The translations under genes were made by a program, and so were the position numbers. The notes under the pieces are model-generated. The model was not told the origin of the DNA. It saw only the letters and a list, made by a program, of their open reading frames with translations, and ran no database searches. Source: Leifsonia sp. PS1209 (GTDB lineage: Bacteria > Actinomycetota > Actinomycetes > Actinomycetales > Microbacteriaceae). Taken from it: 64,000 nucleotides of DNA. The stretch's first letter is position 1. Each line of letters begins with the position of its first letter. The stretch covers positions 3,596,001 through 3,660,000 of the forward strand of contig NZ_CP051154.1 in NCBI RefSeq assembly GCF_012317045.1, written 5' to 3'. This document shows positions 42,500-50,486 of the stretch, one piece after another.

Positions 42500-43666
42500 C
42501 TACGGCCGGAGCCCCACCCGCGGGTGCTGTCCCGCCGCGGCGAGCGCCGCATCCACGTCGGCCAGCCGGAAGGTCTCGCCGACCTGCGCCGCGAACGGGT
42601 AGCGCTGCCACGCGCCGGCGAGGTATCGCACGGCCTCCGCCAAGTGGCGCGGGGCGTAGTTGTGGACGCCGCGGATGGTGAGCAGGCGACGGACCAGCTG
42701 CTCGGGGTCGATGGCGAGGTCTGGGCCGGGGGAGACCGAGCCGACCAGCACGAGCACGCCGCCGACGTCCACGGCGTGGAACAGCGAGCGCACGGCCGCC
42801 GGTGCGCCGGAGAGTTCCAGCGCGATCGTCGGCGCAGCACCGCGGCCGCCCGCTGCGGCGAGAGCGGCATTGAGTCCGCCGGGAGCGTCGATGGCGACCC
42901 GGGGGTCGGTGACGGCCGCCGCGCCGAACGCGAGCGCAGCATCCCGGCGTTCGGCGATCGGGTCGCTGACCACGACGTGCGCGCCGGCGTCGGAGGCCAT
43001 CGCGGTCGCCGTGAGGCCGAGCATGCCCGCCCCGGCGACGAGCACGAGCGCGCCCTCCAGCGGCGTGATCCCGGATGCGGCCTCCAGCGCAGCCGCGACC
43101 GTCGCGGTGGCGCACGAAGCCGGCGCCAGCACCTCGGCGGGCACGTCCTCGGGGACGGCGACCATCGCGGTGCCGTCGAGGATGTGGCCGTGCGTGGCGA
43201 AACCGCCGGACAGCTCCCAGCCCCTGCGCATGCGCTCGTGACCGTACTTCTGCAGGTTCGCGCACTTCTGCGGCAGGCCGCGACGGCACCTGCTGCACCG
43301 TCCGCACGGCACCGCGACCGACCAGACGATCCTCTCGCCGAGGCTCACCCGGTGACCGTCGATCGTCTTCGCTCCGCCGCGGCCGAGCGCGACCACCCTG
43401 CCCACCTGCTCGTGCCCGAGGATGAGCGGCGTCGGCGCCGACCGGTGCCCGAGGACCGTGTGCACGTCCGAGCCGCACACCGTCGCCAGCTCGATCTCGA
43501 CCAGAGCGTCCCCCGGCGACAGCCGCACCCCCGGCACAGCCACCGCCTCGTGCAGATGACCTTCCCCCGGCCACACCATCGCCGTCGCCGACGGATAGAC
43601 GCTGACCCCTTTCCCCAAGCGCGCTGGTGGTTCCACCACGCGCGGGGTCACCGCCCGCACGGTCAT
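42500..43666 (-). CDS. Phosphonate-associated zinc alcohol dehydrogenase (HpnZ-like)
   Basis: 388 aa. Catalytic zinc motif VCGSDVH and GHE, a four-Cys structural zinc lobe (CGRCSRCRRGLPQKC), and the NAD(P) motif GAGMLG. Its place beside a phosphonatase-like HAD and a phosphonate importer matches the dehydrogenase named as phosphonate-catabolism associated. The role may be oxidation or reduction of an aldehyde/alcohol intermediate. ATG overlaps the HAD stop by 4 nt on the downstream side. Confidence 0.87.
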   Translation of the reverse strand: MTVRAVTPRVVEPPARLGKGVSVYPSATAMVWPGEGHLHEAVAVPGVRLSPGDALVEIELATVCGSDVHTVLGHRSAPTPLILGHEQVGRVVALGRGGAKTIDGHRVSLGERIVWSVAVPCGRCSRCRRGLPQKCANLQKYGHERMRRGWELSGGFATHGHILDGTAMVAVPEDVPAEVLAPASCATATVAAALEAASGITPLEGALVLVAGAGMLGLTATAMASDAGAHVVVSDPIAERRDAALAFGAAAVTDPRVAIDAPGGLNAALAAAGGRGAAPTIALELSGAPAAVRSLFHAVDVGGVLVLVGSVSPGPDLAIDPEQLVRRLLTIRGVHNYAPRHLAEAVRYLAGAWQRYPFAAQVGETFRLADVDAALAAAGQHPRVGLRP

Positions 43667-44517
43667 CGTCCGGCGGTGTCGTCGAGGCCGAGCAGCTCGG
43701 CGAGGTCGGCGATGCTCGGGATGACCGCGTCGGCCCCCGCTTCGGTCAGTGTCTCCTCGTCGTGGGCGCCGGTGAGCACGCCGACCACGAGGCCGGCCCC
43801 TGCGGCGATCCCGGATGCGATGTCGCTCGCCGTGTCTCCGACCACGACCATGCCCTCCACGCTCGTTCCGCCCGTGCGCAGCAGCGCCGTCAGCGGAAGG
43901 TCGGGGAACGGACGGCCACGACCGGCCTCCGCCGGGCTCAGGGTGAGGTCTGCGAGGTCGCGCCAGCCGAGCGCATCCAGCACGGCATCCTGGGTCGGGC
44001 GGGAGAAGCCGGTGGTCAGCGCGACCTTCACGCCCAGCTGCCGCAGGTGCCGGATGAGGTCTTCCGCACCAGGCACGGCGCGCAACCCTTCGCTCGCCGC
44101 GAGCTCGCCGTACGCGGACTCGAACAGGGCGTTGGCGTGCTGCGCCTGGTCTTCGTCGTCGGTGAGGGCGCGGAACACGGCGATCTTGGACTGGCCCATC
44201 GTCTCGCGCACGTAGTCGAGCGCCTGCTCGCGCTCCTCCGGCGTGCTGCCGATGCCCGCCGCGTCGGCTGCGCGCTCGAAGGCGCGCTCGACCAGGCCGT
44301 CGTCGACGACGGTGGTGCCCGCCATGTCGAGCACGACGAGTTCGAGGTCTGCGTCGAGGTCGTCGGCGTCGTCGAGGTCGTCGTCACTGAACTCCTCGTC
44401 GTCCTCCCAGTCCTCGTCCGTCGCGTCGTCGGCGGCGTGCTCGTCGACCGCCGTCCCGGTGGATGCGCGGCCGAAGTCGTCGAACTCGCTGGTGATGATT
44501 CCGTCATCAGTGCTCAT
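43663..44517 (-). CDS. Phosphonatase-like HAD hydrolase with acidic N-terminal extension
   Basis: 284 aa. HAD motif I is DMAGTT (D64), with Ala where phosphatases carry the second Asp, as in phosphonoacetaldehyde hydrolase PhnX. The cap has MGQSK, aligning K111 with the PhnX Schiff-base Lys. Motif III/IV segment VVVGDTASDI is intact. This supports C-P bond cleavage of phosphonoacetaldehyde or a relative. Residues about 25-57 are an unusual run of Asp and Glu; no later start codon could remove it. Confidence 0.88.
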   Translation of the reverse strand: MSTDDGIITSEFDDFGRASTGTAVDEHAADDATDEDWEDDEEFSDDDLDDADDLDADLELVVLDMAGTTVVDDGLVERAFERAADAAGIGSTPEEREQALDYVRETMGQSKIAVFRALTDDEDQAQHANALFESAYGELAASEGLRAVPGAEDLIRHLRQLGVKVALTTGFSRPTQDAVLDALGWRDLADLTLSPAEAGRGRPFPDLPLTALLRTGGTSVEGMVVVGDTASDIASGIAAGAGLVVGVLTGAHDEETLTEAGADAVIPSIADLAELLGLDDTAGR

Positions 44518-44576
44518 GGTCGGTGCCCTTCTGTGGTGGTTCAGGTGAAACTCGCGAAACGGGTGGAGGTGGGGTC

Positions 44577-45785
44577 TCAGCCCACGCGCGCTGCGCCGGG
44601 TGCGCCGGCTGCGCCCGCGGTGGCGAGAACGCCGGACGCCGACGAGAACAGCTCGTCGACCACACGCTCCGCGAGGCCGAGGCCGGTCGTCATCCCGATG
44701 CCGGTGGTCACCGAGACCACGCGCACTTCGGGGGCCGGCGCGGCGACGAGGAACTCGTCCGGTGCGGAGGCGTAGACGCCCTGCCACCGCTCCCTGACCC
44801 GGATGCGGTCGGTGCCGAACAGCAGCCGCGCCTGTTCGAGCAGCAGGTCGTACGCCGCCTCCGACTGGAACGGAGGGACATCGGCCCCTCGGTAGTGCGT
44901 GTCGCCGACGATCAGCCCGCCATCCGGCCGCTGCGTGTACATCTGGTTCAGATCGAGTGCCGACAGCTCGGGATGCTCCTCCGCCAGCCGCTCGCGCAAC
45001 GCCGCTGCGCTCGGCGTGTGCGCGAATCCGGCGTACCGCACCAGGGACCAGCCCGTCAGCAGCGGTGCGCTGAGCGGCCGGTCGAGTTCCGCATCCACCA
45101 GCATCATGTCGAGTCCGCAGCGTTGGATGCCGTGCGCCTCGGCGAGGCCGGGGAAGAGGTGGTCGACGTCGTGATTGACGGCGACGACGACCGCGTCGGC
45201 GGACAGCGTGCCGCGCGTGGTGTGCACGGCCCCGGTCTGCACGCCGAGCACGGCGGTCTGCCAGAAGAAGTCCACGCCGTGCGCATCCAGCCAGCGCACG
45301 ATCGCCGGGGCGGCCTCGCGCGGATCCACCTGCAGGTCGCGCGGCAGCCACGCCCCACCGATCGCCACACCGTCCGCGACCGGGATGCGCTCACGCACCT
45401 CCGCCGGCGTGAGCAGCCGCACGTCGGAGCCGCCCCTCCTCTGCCGGAACTCGTCGAGCACGGCCAGCTCGTCCTGCGCCTGCGCGACCACGACGGTCCC
45501 GCTCTCCCGCAGCCAGAATCCCGCCTCGGGGGCGAGCGTCAGCCAGAGCTCCCTCGCCAGCTCGGCGTACGCGCGCGCCTCGCCTTCCTGCCCGGTGATG
45601 CAGAGGTGCCCGAAGTTGCGGACGGACGCCCCGACGACGCTCGACGCCCTGTCGACGACAGCGACCGTGAGGCCGCGCCGCAACGCGGCGACCGCGTGCC
45701 CGAGTCCGACGATGCCGCCGCCGACGATGGCGAGGTCGTAGTGTCTGCCCATCCCAGTGCCCTTCCTGCCCGAGGCGCCGCTCAT
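44577..45785 (-). CDS. FAD-dependent oxidoreductase of phosphonate catabolism (HpnW-like)
   Basis: 402 aa. DAO/glycine-oxidase fold: GGGIVGLGHA dinucleotide motif, ASVRNFGHL, and a late TTGIGMTTGLG. Two starts have equally good AGGAAGG sites: ATG 45785 (coupled to the permease stop, chosen) and ATG 45752. In this locus no PhnW transaminase is present, so this flavoenzyme may oxidatively deaminate 2-aminoethylphosphonate to phosphonoacetaldehyde for the neighbouring phosphonatase. Substrate inferred. Confidence 0.87.
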   Translation of the reverse strand: MSGASGRKGTGMGRHYDLAIVGGGIVGLGHAVAALRRGLTVAVVDRASSVVGASVRNFGHLCITGQEGEARAYAELARELWLTLAPEAGFWLRESGTVVVAQAQDELAVLDEFRQRRGGSDVRLLTPAEVRERIPVADGVAIGGAWLPRDLQVDPREAAPAIVRWLDAHGVDFFWQTAVLGVQTGAVHTTRGTLSADAVVVAVNHDVDHLFPGLAEAHGIQRCGLDMMLVDAELDRPLSAPLLTGWSLVRYAGFAHTPSAAALRERLAEEHPELSALDLNQMYTQRPDGGLIVGDTHYRGADVPPFQSEAAYDLLLEQARLLFGTDRIRVRERWQGVYASAPDEFLVAAPAPEVRVVSVTTGIGMTTGLGLAERVVDELFSSASGVLATAGAAGAPGAARVG

Positions 45786-47383
45786 CGCAGCGCCTTCCTC
45801 ATCCAGACCGCGATCCCCTCCACGATGAAGACGGTCGCCATGATCACCAGCACGAACGCGAAGACCTCGTTCCAGGCCGACACGCGTGCCGCGTTGTTCA
45901 GGTAGAAGCCGATCCCCCCGCTGCCGACCACGCCGAGCACGGTCGCCGCACGGATGTTGCTGTCGAACAGGTAGAAGCTGTGGCCGACGAACGCGGGAAC
46001 GCTCGGAGGAACGGTGGCCGACGTGTACACCTGCAGGCGGCGGGCGCCGACCGCGGTGAGCGCACGCTGCGGCCCGCCCGGCACCTCCTCGATCGAGTCG
46101 GCGAACAGCTTGCCGAGCAGGCCGACGCCGCCGAACGCCAGAGCGAACACGGCAGCGGTCGGACCGAGCCCGGTGATGATGATGAGCACGATCGCGAGCA
46201 CCAGCTCCGGGACGCCGCGAACGGCGACGAGGATCACGCGGAAGATGTTGCGCGTCGCGGCGTTCGGGGCGACGTTCCTCGCGGCGAGCGAGCCGACCAC
46301 GAGCGAGAACAGCAGACTCACCACGGTCGCGGCGAGCGCGATCAGCACGGTGTCCCGCATGGCGACCGCGATCTGCTCCACCGAGTACGGCTCGAAGGTC
46401 GGCGGCCAGAACTTGATCAGCGGCAGGTTGCGCCAGAACGTGAGGAAGTCGCCCCAGTGCACCTGCGCGATCAGCAGGGCGCCGACGATCACCACGCCGG
46501 TGAGCACCCAGGTGATCGTGTTCCTCACGCGGCGGGCACCGAGGCTGCGGGCGGCGCCGCCTCCGAGCATCCCGCGCCGGACGGTCGAGGAGACGACCTC
46601 CATCAGCACGCACAGCGCAAACATGACGAGCGCGAGCGCCATGGCGGTGCGGTAGTCGAGGGTGGCGAGCGCCTTCCACATCTCGTAGCCGAGCCCGGCG
46701 ACGCCGACGTAGCCCAGGATGATCGACCCGCGCAGGTTGATGTCGTTGCGGTGCAGGACGGTCGCGACCCAGCTGGGAGCGACCTGCGGCACGATGCCGG
46801 AGAAGAACTCCTGCGCCTTGCTGCCGCCCGCAGCGCGGATGGCGAGCCTCGGCCCTTCGTCGATCTGCTCGATGGCGTCGGCGAACAGCTTCGAGATCAT
46901 GCCGACCGAGTGGATGCCGATGGCCAGGATGCCCGGAAGCGTGCCGAGCGTGAACAGCACGGCGAAGACCATCGCGAGGACGACATCCGGGATGGACCTG
47001 GCCATGACGGTGATGAACCGACCGGCCCACTGCGCCGCCCTGTTCGGGCTCGTGTTGGCGGCGGCGAGGTAGGCGACGGGCACCGAGATGATCGCGGCGA
47101 GCAGGGTGCCGAGCACGACCATCCCGAGCGTCTGGCCGATCGCGGGCCACAGCACGTCGGGCGCAGGAAGACGGAGCGGGACGATCCGGCCGAAGAAGGC
47201 CTCGGCCTTCGGGATGCTGCGAACGACGGTATCGAAGCTGACGCCGAGGACGGGGAACGCGATGATGCCGGTGGCGAGCAGCGCGATCAGGACGACGACG
47301 GCGGCGACCCTGGACGCGGGCGGCCGTGGGCGGCGGAGCGCAGCAGTGGATGCGCGCGCGTCGGCGAGCGGGACGGTGGCCAT
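45782..47383 (-). CDS. phnE: Phosphonate ABC permease, two fused PhnE domains
   Basis: 533 aa, about twice the size of a single PhnE. Each half has a permease core with the same internal pattern: SIPDVVLAMV...ADAIEQIDEGP in the first and GVPELVLAIV...ADSIEEVPGGP in the second. This shows a fused tandem duplication forming both membrane halves of the importer. Starts on the last base of the phnC stop (TGATG). Confidence 0.93.
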   Translation of the reverse strand: MATVPLADARASTAALRRPRPPASRVAAVVVLIALLATGIIAFPVLGVSFDTVVRSIPKAEAFFGRIVPLRLPAPDVLWPAIGQTLGMVVLGTLLAAIISVPVAYLAAANTSPNRAAQWAGRFITVMARSIPDVVLAMVFAVLFTLGTLPGILAIGIHSVGMISKLFADAIEQIDEGPRLAIRAAGGSKAQEFFSGIVPQVAPSWVATVLHRNDINLRGSIILGYVGVAGLGYEMWKALATLDYRTAMALALVMFALCVLMEVVSSTVRRGMLGGGAARSLGARRVRNTITWVLTGVVIVGALLIAQVHWGDFLTFWRNLPLIKFWPPTFEPYSVEQIAVAMRDTVLIALAATVVSLLFSLVVGSLAARNVAPNAATRNIFRVILVAVRGVPELVLAIVLIIITGLGPTAAVFALAFGGVGLLGKLFADSIEEVPGGPQRALTAVGARRLQVYTSATVPPSVPAFVGHSFYLFDSNIRAATVLGVVGSGGIGFYLNNAARVSAWNEVFAFVLVIMATVFIVEGIAVWMRKALR

Positions 47384-48237
47384 CAGGCGCGCGGGGCGGC
47401 GGTCGGGGCGGCGAGGTCGAGCTCAGCCGCATCGACTTCGGCGGCGAGCTCGTCGTCGATGACCGTCAGCTCGCGGGTGGTGGCGGCGACCCTGCCGTAG
47501 ATCTCCATCACCTGCGCCTTGTCGAGTCCGGCGGTGGGAGTGTCGAGCACGACCTTGCCATGGCGGAGGCCGACGATGCGGTCGCCCCAGCTGAGGGCCA
47601 GGTCGACCTGGTGCAGGCTGCAGATCACGGTGAGGCCGTTGTCGGCGGCGATCTCGCGGATGAGGGCCATCACCTGCTCGCTGGACTCCGGGTCGAGCGA
47701 CGCGACCGGCTCGTCGGCGAGCAGCACCTCCGGGTCCTGCATGAGCGCGCGGGCGATGGCGACGCGCTGCTGCTGGCCGCCGGAGAGTGTGTCCGCGCGC
47801 TGGTACGCCTTGTCGGAGAGCCCGACGCGGTCGAGGTGGGCGATGGCCTTGCGGCGCAGGGCGGCGGGGTAGCTGAACGTGCCGAGGCGCGGTCCGCGGA
47901 GGGTGGCGAGCGCCCCGGTGAGGACGTTCTCGAGCACCGTCAGCGGCCCGACCAGCTCGAACTGCTGGAAGATGAAGCCGATGCGGCTGCGCAGCGCCCG
48001 CAACGGCCGCGCGCCGAGCTGCGGCACCGACTGGCCGAGCACCCTGACCTCGCCACTCGTCGGTCGCTCCAGCCCGTCGATGTGGCGGAGGAGCGTCGAT
48101 TTGCCCGACCCGGACAGGCCGAGGAGCACGACGACCTCACCCCGTGCGACGCTCATCGTCACGCCGTCCAGCGCCGTCGTCTCCGCGAATCTCTTGGTGA
48201 CCCCAGCCACCTCGACGATGCGTGCTGCCTCGCTCAT
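47383..48237 (-). CDS. phnC: Phosphonate ABC transporter ATP-binding protein
   Basis: 284 aa from the ATG at 48237. Walker A GLSGSGKST, signature LSGGQQQR, Walker B VLLADEP and H-loop SLHQVD. The His-switch wording and length are typical of PhnC. A long acidic-Ala tail (about 45 residues) extends beyond the NBD. Preceded by PHO-box-like repeats and a hairpin that separate it from phnD. Confidence 0.93.
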   Translation of the reverse strand: MSEAARIVEVAGVTKRFAETTALDGVTMSVARGEVVVLLGLSGSGKSTLLRHIDGLERPTSGEVRVLGQSVPQLGARPLRALRSRIGFIFQQFELVGPLTVLENVLTGALATLRGPRLGTFSYPAALRRKAIAHLDRVGLSDKAYQRADTLSGGQQQRVAIARALMQDPEVLLADEPVASLDPESSEQVMALIREIAADNGLTVICSLHQVDLALSWGDRIVGLRHGKVVLDTPTAGLDKAQVMEIYGRVAATTRELTVIDDELAAEVDAAELDLAAPTAAPRA

Positions 48238-48297
48238 GTTCCTCAACCTGTCCCTGCCATCCGAAACCTGCGGCAACAGTAGGAGCCGGGTGCGTCC

Positions 48298-48330
48298 GAC
48301 GCCGCAACGCCCGGTTACCGCCGGGTGAAC
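48298..48330 (-). promoter_or_regulatory. PHO-box-like 11-nt repeats upstream of phnC
   Basis: Read on the minus strand: GTTCACCCGGC (48330-48320), GGTAACCGGGC (48319-48309) and a weaker GTTGCGGCGTC (48308-48298). The GTTCACC-type direct repeats with 11-nt period are the PhoP site pattern of actinobacteria. The same triplet lies before phnD. Confidence 0.6.
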
Positions 48331-48382
48331 GGCGGGCGGCGTCGAGGGGCGGCAGCGGCATCCACTGGCCGGATATGTGAGA

Positions 48383-48413
48383 CCGCCGCCCGCCCGGTGA
48401 GGGCGAGCGGCGG
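48383..48413. terminator. Hairpin between phnD and phnC
   Basis: 13-bp arms (one mismatch) around a GGTGA loop, about 40 nt after the phnD stop. Likely attenuates read-through or protects the phnD mRNA end, giving more binding protein than transporter. Confidence 0.6.
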
Positions 48414-48453
48414 CCGTGGTGCGTCAGCGTTCGTGCGCGTCAGCGCTCGTGCG

Positions 48454-49392
48454 TTACTTGACCTCGCACTGCGCGGCCTTGGTGACCTTGCAGATGTCGC
48501 GGATCTGGTCGTAGTACTTGTCGTCGACCGGGCTGAAGGCGAAGAAGGTCGCCTTGAAGCCGTCCGAGTCCGCGTTCTTGATTCCGGCCTTCTGGATGTC
48601 GGCGATCGTCACGGACGAGAGCTTGTCGCTGAGGTCCTTCTTGATCTCCTCCGGGAGGGTGTTGGAGAACACCATCGGAGCGCCGGGGACCATCGTCTTG
48701 GCGACGACCTTGAGGCCGGGCTGCGCTTCGACGGCGGAGTCCTCAGCGAAGCCGGCGTCGCACTCAGCCCCCTGCGAGACCTTCAGCGCGGACGCGTCGT
48801 GCTTGCCCGCGAACACCGGCGTGATGTCCTTGGCCGGGTCGATTCCGGCCTTCAGCAGGTTGTAGGTGGGGAAGAGGTAGCCGGAGGTCGAGCTCGGGTC
48901 GACGAAGCAGACCTTCTTGCCCTTGAACTCTTCGAGCTTGGTGATCGACGACTTCTCCGGCACGACGGCCTCGGAGTAGTAGCCGGGCTTCTGCCCTTCC
49001 TTGGTGATGATCGACGCGAACGGTGTGATCTTGGCGCCGCCGTTGGTCGCGGTGACGTAGGTGAACCCGGAGAAGCTGGCCACGTCGATCTGCCCGGCGA
49101 TGGCCGCCTGGATCAGCGCGGTGTAGTCGCTCGACTCGCGGTACTCGACCTTCTTGCCGGTGATCTTCGCGATGTAGTCGGCGATCGGCTGGTAGTTGGA
49201 CTGCGTGTTCACGGTGTCGGGAACGACACCGAAGACGAGCGTGCTCGAGTCCTTCGCGAAGGTCGCGGCCGACGCGCCGGACGATGCGCCGTCGGTCGAG
49301 CTGGCGTTCGCGGACCCGGTGCAGGCGGCGAGGCCGAGGGAGAGGACGAGCGCTGCGCCGACGGCGAGCGTCTTGGAGATGGACAGTTTCAT
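48454..49392 (-). CDS. phnD: Phosphonate-binding lipoprotein
   Basis: 312 aa. Lipoprotein signal with lipobox LAAC, a Ser/Ala linker, then the PhnD-type periplasmic-binding fold: LVFGVVPDTVN, YTALIQAAIAGQIDVASFSG, and VCFVDPSSTSGYLFP. Captures alkylphosphonate outside the membrane for the PhnE/PhnC importer. First gene of the phn operon; PHO-box-like repeats lie about 100 nt upstream. Confidence 0.93.
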   Translation of the reverse strand: MKLSISKTLAVGAALVLSLGLAACTGSANASSTDGASSGASAATFAKDSSTLVFGVVPDTVNTQSNYQPIADYIAKITGKKVEYRESSDYTALIQAAIAGQIDVASFSGFTYVTATNGGAKITPFASIITKEGQKPGYYSEAVVPEKSSITKLEEFKGKKVCFVDPSSTSGYLFPTYNLLKAGIDPAKDITPVFAGKHDASALKVSQGAECDAGFAEDSAVEAQPGLKVVAKTMVPGAPMVFSNTLPEEIKKDLSDKLSSVTIADIQKAGIKNADSDGFKATFFAFSPVDDKYYDQIRDICKVTKAAQCEVK

Positions 49393-49484
49393 CGAAGACC
49401 TTCCTGGTGTGGTGCGTGGTCTGAGGCATCTGCGCCGGACGGCGCTGCTGTGGGACGTTGGAACGGTACGGTCGCCATGCGACG

Positions 49485-49517
49485 CGCCCGGCAACCTCCG
49501 GTTACGGCTCGATGAAC
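49485..49517 (-). promoter_or_regulatory. PHO-box-like 11-nt repeats upstream of phnD
   Basis: Minus strand: GTTCATCGAGC (49517-49507), CGTAACCGGAG (49506-49496), GTTGCCGGGCG (49495-49485). Same order and period as the phnC site, so the two are not chance. Suggests induction at phosphate starvation. Confidence 0.6.
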
Positions 49518-49558
49518 GCGCGGAGGCGGATCGGCGGGCCCGGCACGCTCGACCCTCT

Positions 49559-49572
49559 CGCCGATATCGGCG
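49559..49572. promoter_or_regulatory. 14-bp perfect palindrome upstream of kynA
   Basis: CGCCGATATCGGCG in the phnD/kynA divergent region, 19 nt upstream of the kynA -35. Candidate regulator site; which gene it serves is not settled. Confidence 0.35.
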
Positions 49573-49590
49573 GGCCCGCGCATCCACCTG

Positions 49591-49623
49591 TTGCAGTTTC
49601 GTGACGACCGGTGCAATATTGCA
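49591..49623 (+). promoter_or_regulatory. Leaderless kynA promoter with overlapping palindrome
   Basis: -35 TTGCAG (49591-49596), 17-nt spacer, -10 CAATAT (49614-49619), and the ATG 6 nt later at 49626 with no Shine-Dalgarno. The perfect palindrome TGCAATATTGCA (49612-49623) covers the -10, so a repressor there would block the whole kyn operon. Confidence 0.6.
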
Positions 49624-49625
49624 GC

Positions 49626-50486
49626 ATGACCGTCGACGACAACACGCGCGCGTTCGATCCGGGGATCGTCACCGACTTCCGAAAGCGGATGTCGTACGGC
49701 TCCTATCTCGACCTGGCAACCCTGCTCAGCGCCCAGAAACCGGTGAGCATGCCTGAGCATCACGACGAGCTGCTGTTCATCATCCAGCACCAGACGACGG
49801 AGCTCTGGCTGAAGCTCGTCCTCCACGAACTCGAGTCGGCCCGCGACCTCCTCCGCGCCGACCAGCTGGCCCCCGCGCTGAAGCGCATCGCCCGCGTCAA
49901 GCACATCCAGAGGACCCTCACCGAGCAGTGGTCGGTGCTCGCCACGCTGACGCCCACCGAGTACGCCGAATTCCGCGGCTTCCTCGGCAACTCGTCCGGC
50001 TTCCAGTCGTACCAGTACCGGGCCGTCGAGTTCGTGCTCGGCAACAAGAACCGCCGGATGCTCAGCGTCTTCGAGAACGACCCCGTCGCGCACGCCCTCC
50101 TCGCCCAGCTGCTGGAAGCGCCCAGCATCTACGACGAGTTCCTGCGCTACCTGGCCAGGGCAGGGTTCGCCGTGCCCGAATCCGTGCTCGACCGCGACGT
50201 GACGGAGGCATACGTCTTCACTCCCGAACTCGTCCCTGTCTTCCGCGGCATCTACGAGAACGCCTCGGACAACTGGGCGGAGTACGAGGCTTGCGAAGAA
50301 CTCGTCGACCTGGAGGACAACTTCCAACTCTGGCGCTTTCGCCACCTCAAGACCGTGCAGCGCACGATCGGCATGAAGACGGGCACAGGAGGCTCGACCG
50401 GCGTCGGCTTCCTGCAGAAAGCCCTCGAACTCACCTTCTTCCCCGAACTGTTCGCCGTGCGCACCGAGATCGGCGCCCCGCAATGA
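49626..50486 (+). CDS. kynA: Tryptophan 2,3-dioxygenase
   Basis: 286 aa. Haem enzyme opening the tryptophan ring with O2 to N-formylkynurenine. Seen: [21 protein letters not shown] (substrate-binding His), and the haem-ligand region [20 protein letters not shown] with the substrate-closing GTGGSTG loop. ATG at 49626 chosen over 49611 because of the leaderless promoter and the usual N-terminus. First gene of the kyn operon. Confidence 0.96.
   Translation: MTVDDNTRAFDPGIVTDFRKRMSYGSYLDLATLLSAQKPVSMPEHHDELLFIIQHQTTELWLKLVLHELESARDLLRADQLAPALKRIARVKHIQRTLTEQWSVLATLTPTEYAEFRGFLGNSSGFQSYQYRAVEFVLGNKNRRMLSVFENDPVAHALLAQLLEAPSIYDEFLRYLARAGFAVPESVLDRDVTEAYVFTPELVPVFRGIYENASDNWAEYEACEELVDLEDNFQLWRFRHLKTVQRTIGMKTGTGGSTGVGFLQKALELTFFPELFAVRTEIGAPQ

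Noticed and set aside
42500..49392. C-P lyase pathway
   Set aside because: No phnG-phnM-like genes are present; the HAD protein has PhnX features, so a hydrolytic route is more likely.
49611..49625. Earlier start (GTG at 49611) for kynA
   Set aside because: It lies inside the palindrome and -10 region; the leaderless ATG at 49626 fits the promoter spacing.
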